Shown here one piece after another: positions 60,455 through 64,000 of a DNA stretch of 64,000 bases. Below the pieces are notes generated by a model, which was given only the letters and a program-made list of their open reading frames with translations, was not told the DNA's origin and searched no databases. Made by a program: the position numbers and the translations under genes. Source of the stretch: Lachnospiraceae bacterium (GTDB lineage: Bacteria > Bacillota_A > Clostridia > Lachnospirales > Lachnospiraceae); NCBI GenBank assembly GCA_017522685.1, contig JAFWYN010000026.1, positions 1-64,000 on the forward strand, in the 5' to 3' direction. Position 1 is the stretch's first letter; each line of letters begins with the position of its first letter.

Positions 60455-61605
60455 TATTTAATATGTGCCTTCACAGCATTGGCAACCACTTCCGCCACAC
60501 AGGGATCAAAGGCCTCCGGCATGATATTGTCATCGGAGAGCTTGTCTTCCGGAACCAGTCCTGCAATGGCTACGGCAGCAGCCAGCTTCATTTCCTCTGT
60601 AATCTGAGTGGCACGTCCTTCCAAAGCACCCTTGAAGATGCCGGGGAAAGCTACCACATTGTTGACCTGATTGGGGAAATCGCTTCGACCGGTACCAACC
60701 ACTCTGGCACCTGCAGCCTTTGCCACATCGGGCATGATTTCCGGAACAGGATTAGCCATGGCAAATAAAATGGAATCCTTATTCATAGAGGCTACCATTT
60801 CCGGTGTCACAATATTGGGTGCAGACACACCTACAAAGATATCTGCGCCCTTCATGGCATCCGCAAGGCTACCGGTTTCGTTCTGCAGATTAGTAACCTC
60901 AGTCATTTTTTTCTGCATCCAGTTAAGGCCTTCTGTATCCTTGGACACAATGCCCACTTTATCACACATTACGATATTAGGGAAACCGTAGGTAAGTAAC
61001 AGCTTGGTGATGGCCACACCGGCACTGCCGGCACCATTTACTACCACCTTACAGTCTTCTTTCTTTTTGCCCACTACCTTCAAACCATTGATGATACCTG
61101 CCAGTACTACAATGGCAGTACCGTGCTGGTCATCGTGGAATACGGGAATATCCAGAGTGGCTTTCAGGCGCTCTTCGATTTCAAAACATCTGGGTGCGGA
61201 AATATCCTCCAGATTGATACCGCCGAAGCCAGGAGCCAGCCAGGTTACGGCTTTAATAATTTCCTCTGTATCCTGGGTATCCAGACAAATGGGTACCGCA
61301 TTTACCCCGCCGAATTCCTTGAAAAGAACGGCCTTTCCTTCCATAACAGGCATAGCCGCATGGGGACCGATATTACCCAGACCAAGTACTGCGCTTCCGT
61401 CAGAAACAACAGCTACCGTATTGGCCTTCATGGTATATTTGTAAGCGGCTTCCTTATCCTGTGCAATTACTTTGCAGGGCTCGGCCACACCGGGAGTATA
61501 AGCCAGGGAAAGTGCTTCGCGTGACTTGACCGGTGATTTGGAAACCGTTTCTATTTTTCCATTCCATTCTTCATGTAATAATAATGCTTTTTCATTGGTT
61601 GTCAT
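60454..61605 (-). CDS. Malic enzyme (malate dehydrogenase, oxaloacetate-decarboxylating)
   Basis: The 383-residue short bacterial malic enzyme has the catalytic Tyr in LAYTPGVAEPC, Lys in KANTVAVVSDGSAVLGLGNIG, the metal stretch HDDQHGTAIV and an NAD(P)-binding GAGSAG. It converts malate to pyruvate and CO2. AGAGGA seven bases before ATG 61605 supports the start; a longer frame from 61671 has none. It heads a minus-strand operon with yhcC and DUF4364, divergent from rho. Confidence 0.94.
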   Translation of the reverse strand: MTTNEKALLLHEEWNGKIETVSKSPVKSREALSLAYTPGVAEPCKVIAQDKEAAYKYTMKANTVAVVSDGSAVLGLGNIGPHAAMPVMEGKAVLFKEFGGVNAVPICLDTQDTEEIIKAVTWLAPGFGGINLEDISAPRCFEIEERLKATLDIPVFHDDQHGTAIVVLAGIINGLKVVGKKKEDCKVVVNGAGSAGVAITKLLLTYGFPNIVMCDKVGIVSKDTEGLNWMQKKMTEVTNLQNETGSLADAMKGADIFVGVSAPNIVTPEMVASMNKDSILFAMANPVPEIMPDVAKAAGARVVGTGRSDFPNQVNNVVAFPGIFKGALEGRATQITEEMKLAAAVAIAGLVPEDKLSDDNIMPEAFDPCVAEVVANAVKAHIK

Positions 61606-61835
61606 AGGGATTCCTCTTTTCGCTTGATTGTAAGACGATACTATTTTAATGCCAACAGCCACCTTTTTCAAGGAAATTATAAGAAAAACAAAAATTTTAC
61701 TTCCTATTTTGCCGAGAGTGTTATATAATGCAGATGGAAAGTATTATTAAATGCGTCCTTGTACATATCAAAGCAATTCGAAAACTTACCCAGATACGAA
61801 CAAATTAATATATGTTGACAGAATGAGGAGGAACC

Positions 61836-63224
61836 ATGAGAGAAAAGTATGAATCCTTAGCACTTGCACAATTGCGTGAATTGGCAAAAGTTCGCGGTAT
61901 TAAAGGTGCCGCAACCATGAAAAAATCAGAAGTGGTAGAAGCTATGTTGGCAGAGGATGAAAAGGATAAGGCTGCTACAGGCACCACAGAAACAAAGGAA
62001 GAAGTGAAAAACACAGAAGAAACCAAGGAAGAGAGCACACCGAAGAATTACAGAGCGGACAATGCTTATGATTCGACCATGTATCCGGTGGAATTGGATA
62101 GTGGGATTCCGGCAGAAGGCATTTTGGAGGTTATGCCGGATGGCTACGGATTTATCCGTAGTGCCAATTACCTGCCCGGTGATAATGATATCTATGTGGC
62201 ACCCAGCCAGATTCGTCGTTTTGGATTAAAGACCGGAGATATTCTTTGTGGTAATAAGCGTATTAAGACCCAGCAGGAGAAGTTCCAGGCATTATTGTTT
62301 GTAAAAACCATCAACGGTTATACTCCGGAAGAATCCGCCAAGAGACCGGCTTTTGAAGATATGACACCTATTTTCCCGGATGACCGTATCCGCATGGAAA
62401 CAGCAGGTTGCAGTGTGGCCATGAGAGTTATGGATTTGATCAGCCCGGTTGGTAAGGGACAGCGTGGTATGATTGTATCACCTCCCAAGGCAGGTAAAAC
62501 AACTTTGTTAAAGGAAGTGGCAAAGTCTGTGCTTCGCACCAATCCCCAGATGCATATGCTGATTCTTTTGATTGATGAACGTCCCGAGGAAGTTACGGAT
62601 ATCAAAGAAGCTATTGTAGGTGATAACGTGGAAGTTATTTACTCTACCTTTGATGAGCTTCCCGAGCATCATAAGAGAGTATCAGAGATGGTAATCGAGC
62701 GTGCAAAGCGTTTGGTAGAGCATAAGAAGGATGTTGTGATTTTATTAGACAGTATTACCCGTCTGACCAGAGCTTATAACCAGGTAGTACCCCCCAGCGG
62801 ACGTACTCTTTCCGGTGGTTTGGATCCGGCGGCGCTTCATATGCCGAAGAGATTCTTCGGTGCGGCACGTAATATGCGTGAGGGTGGTAGCTTGACTATT
62901 TTGGCGACAGCACTTGTAGAGACCGGAAGCAAGATGGATGATGTGGTTTACGAAGAATTTAAGGGTACCGGTAACATGGAAATGGTACTGGACAGAAAGC
63001 TTTCCGAAAAGCGTATTTTCCCTGCTATCGATATCCAGAAATCCAGCACCAGAAACGAGCATTTGCTATTAAGTGCAGAAGAGTTGGAAGCAGTAAATAT
63101 TATGCGTCGTGCCCTTAACGGACTGAAGTCAGACGAGGCTACGGATCGTATCCTGGACATGTTTGCCCGTACCAGAACCAACAAAGATTTTGTGGCAATG
63201 GTAAAAAAGAATAAATTTATTTAA
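61836..63224 (+). CDS. rho: Transcription termination factor Rho
   Basis: The 462-residue hexameric RNA helicase has a Rho_N SAP-like domain ([21 protein letters not shown]). An acidic, low-complexity insert covers residues about 40-70, and an RNA-binding cold-shock domain follows ([15 protein letters not shown]). The ATPase core has Walker [10 protein letters not shown], Walker [11 protein letters not shown] and the Q-loop [28 protein letters not shown] region. GAGGAGG lies five bases before the ATG. Rho and L31 being adjacent is a common Firmicute order. Confidence 0.96.
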   Translation: MREKYESLALAQLRELAKVRGIKGAATMKKSEVVEAMLAEDEKDKAATGTTETKEEVKNTEETKEESTPKNYRADNAYDSTMYPVELDSGIPAEGILEVMPDGYGFIRSANYLPGDNDIYVAPSQIRRFGLKTGDILCGNKRIKTQQEKFQALLFVKTINGYTPEESAKRPAFEDMTPIFPDDRIRMETAGCSVAMRVMDLISPVGKGQRGMIVSPPKAGKTTLLKEVAKSVLRTNPQMHMLILLIDERPEEVTDIKEAIVGDNVEVIYSTFDELPEHHKRVSEMVIERAKRLVEHKKDVVILLDSITRLTRAYNQVVPPSGRTLSGGLDPAALHMPKRFFGAARNMREGGSLTILATALVETGSKMDDVVYEEFKGTGNMEMVLDRKLSEKRIFPAIDIQKSSTRNEHLLLSAEELEAVNIMRRALNGLKSDEATDRILDMFARTRTNKDFVAMVKKNKFI

Positions 63225-63231
63225 AAAACTA

Positions 63232-63260
63232 TTGCAATGGAAAAATTTATGTGTTACAAT
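63232..63260 (+). promoter_or_regulatory. Promoter of rpmE
   Basis: TTGCAA (63232-63237), a 17-bp spacer and TACAAT (63255-63260), about 80 bp before the rpmE start. Confidence 0.65.
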
Positions 63261-63341
63261 AGCAACGCTGTTTGTGGTTGCATAAGCAGTGCGGATGAGA
63301 ACAAAATTTACTGTAGTTAAGAATATAGAGAGGTGAAAATC

Positions 63342-63545
63342 ATGAGAGAAGGAATCCATCCTAATTACTATCAGGCAACTGTAACCTGTAACTGTGGAAA
63401 CACTTTCGTAACCGGTTCTACCAAGCCTGAAATTCACGTAGAAGTTTGCTCTAAGTGCCATTCATTCTACACCGGTCAGCAGAAGGCTGCAAGAATTGAC
63501 GGACGTATTGAGAAGTTCAACAAGAAATACGGTATCAAAAACTAA
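63342..63545 (+). CDS. rpmE: Ribosomal protein L31, zinc-binding type
   Basis: The 67-residue protein ([20 protein letters not shown]) has four Cys at residues 16, 18, 36 and 39. These are the zinc ligands of the C+ form of L31. It is a component of the 50S subunit. GAGAGG lies seven bases before ATG 63342. It has its own promoter and terminator after rho. Confidence 0.96.
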   Translation: MREGIHPNYYQATVTCNCGNTFVTGSTKPEIHVEVCSKCHSFYTGQQKAARIDGRIEKFNKKYGIKN

Positions 63546-63560
63546 TAAGAAGTGCGAAAG

Positions 63561-63594
63561 GGTTGAGGTATTTGGTTATCTCAACCTTTTATTC
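63561..63594 (+). terminator. Intrinsic terminator of rpmE
   Basis: GGTTGAG (63561-63567) and CTCAACC (63580-63586) form a stem followed by TTTTATTCT. Confidence 0.75.
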
Positions 63595-63619
63595 TCTTAT
63601 GGTATGCATGGAGATTATT

Positions 63620-64000
63620 ATGGTGAGAAAGAAAAGAAAAGTATGCTATTCCGGAGTGGGCGGGCAGGCAGTTCTGGAAGGTGTCATGATGAAGAATAAG
63701 GATCGATACGCTGTGGCAGTCCGTAAGCCAAACGGCGAAATCGATGTGGAAATATCTAATTATCAGGGGATTTTGGAGGACAGTAAGGTCAAGAAAATAC
63801 CTTTTGTCAGAGGTGTGTTTAACTTTATTGATTCCCTGATCTTAGGAATGAAGGCCCTGAATCATTCTGCAGATTTTTATGAGGAAGAAGAGGAAGAGTC
63901 CAAGTTCGACAAAGCATTAAACAAGCTGACCAAGGGAAAAGGCGAAGAGGTGCTGACTACCTTTGTAATGCTTTTGTCCATAGTGCTGGCAGTAGGTATC
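63620..64000 (+). CDS. DUF1385 (YqhQ-like) membrane protein, cut by the window end
   Basis: The visible 127 codons begin MVRKKRKVCYSGVGGQAVLEG and continue with VMMKNKDRYAVAVRKPNGEI, the hallmark start of DUF1385 proteins. An acidic stretch (FYEEEEEES) and the first hydrophobic helix (TTFVMLLSIVLAVGI) follow at the end of the window. Members are polytopic membrane proteins of unknown function, often encoded after rpmE and before prmC and prfA. GGAG lies six bases before ATG 63620. The 3' part is missing. Confidence 0.88.
   Translation, partial: MVRKKRKVCYSGVGGQAVLEGVMMKNKDRYAVAVRKPNGEIDVEISNYQGILEDSKVKKIPFVRGVFNFIDSLILGMKALNHSADFYEEEEEESKFDKALNKLTKGKGEEVLTTFVMLLSIVLAVGI

Overview
The window looks like chromosomal DNA of a low-to-moderate G+C, endospore-forming Firmicute of the class Clostridia, most likely Lachnospiraceae. 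The reasons are strong AGGAGG ribosome binding sites, a T-box leader, an alpha/beta small acid-soluble spore protein, a SpoIID-like cell-wall protein, and several families I associate with Lachnospiraceae (DUF5716/DUF5717-like, DUF4250, DUF4364, the PurF-like MGGFFG protein). The assignment is by inspection only. I see no rRNA, tRNA, insertion sequence, prophage or CRISPR array.

Layout. 1-2.6 kb: end of a membrane-anchored surface protein, then a SpoIID-like/peptidoglycan-binding protein. 2.6-6.5 kb: an AraC regulator divergent from a uxuA-uxuB hexuronate operon. 6.6-13.6 kb: a four-gene operon of unknown function (giant helical-repeat protein, Hsp70/actin-like protein, TPR-like protein, membrane coiled-coil protein). 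13.6-16.1 kb: polar amino-acid ABC transporter. 16.1-18.2 kb: PurF-like protein lacking the catalytic Cys, and a HAD phosphatase split by an in-frame TAG. 18.2-22.6 kb: small membrane protein, SEC-C protein, spore protein, and a T-box-controlled valyl-tRNA synthetase. 22.6-25.8 kb: NitT/TauT-type ABC system with two small immunity-like genes inserted and a fused permease-ATPase. 25.9-31.7 kb: proteostasis and housekeeping block tig-clpP-clpX-engB-AEC transporter-truA. 31.8-33.5 kb: atypical response regulator, TraX-like protein, and a 190-nt RNA candidate closed by a 38-bp stem. 33.5-36.3 kb: GH5, GH16 lipoprotein, AraC regulator. 36.4-40.9 kb: M32 carboxypeptidase and ClpB. 41.0-47.6 kb: XRE-TPR regulator, a 700-bp spacer with a precise inverted-repeat array, GH36 alpha-galactosidase, short YidC, GH1 beta-glucosidase, DUF4250. 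47.6-50.4 kb: ASKHA protein, DapB, NodB-type deacetylase. 50.4-55.1 kb: leader with tandem terminators ahead of a heterodimeric ABC exporter, then a membrane protein. 55.2-59 kb: CE2-like esterase, HDOD protein, RarA. 59-61.6 kb, minus strand: malic enzyme-YhcC-DUF4364. 61.8-64 kb: Rho, L31 and the start of a DUF1385 protein.

Together the genes describe a plant-glycan-using anaerobe (GH1, GH5, GH16, GH36, CE2-like, hexuronate catabolism) with core protein-quality and RNA-processing genes between them. The most unusual items are: the 4 x (TGGGCA-N24-TGCCCA) array at 42227-42478; the long-stem RNA at 33341-33530; the Hsp70-like four-gene operon; and the promoter-plus-double-terminator leader at 50403-50665.
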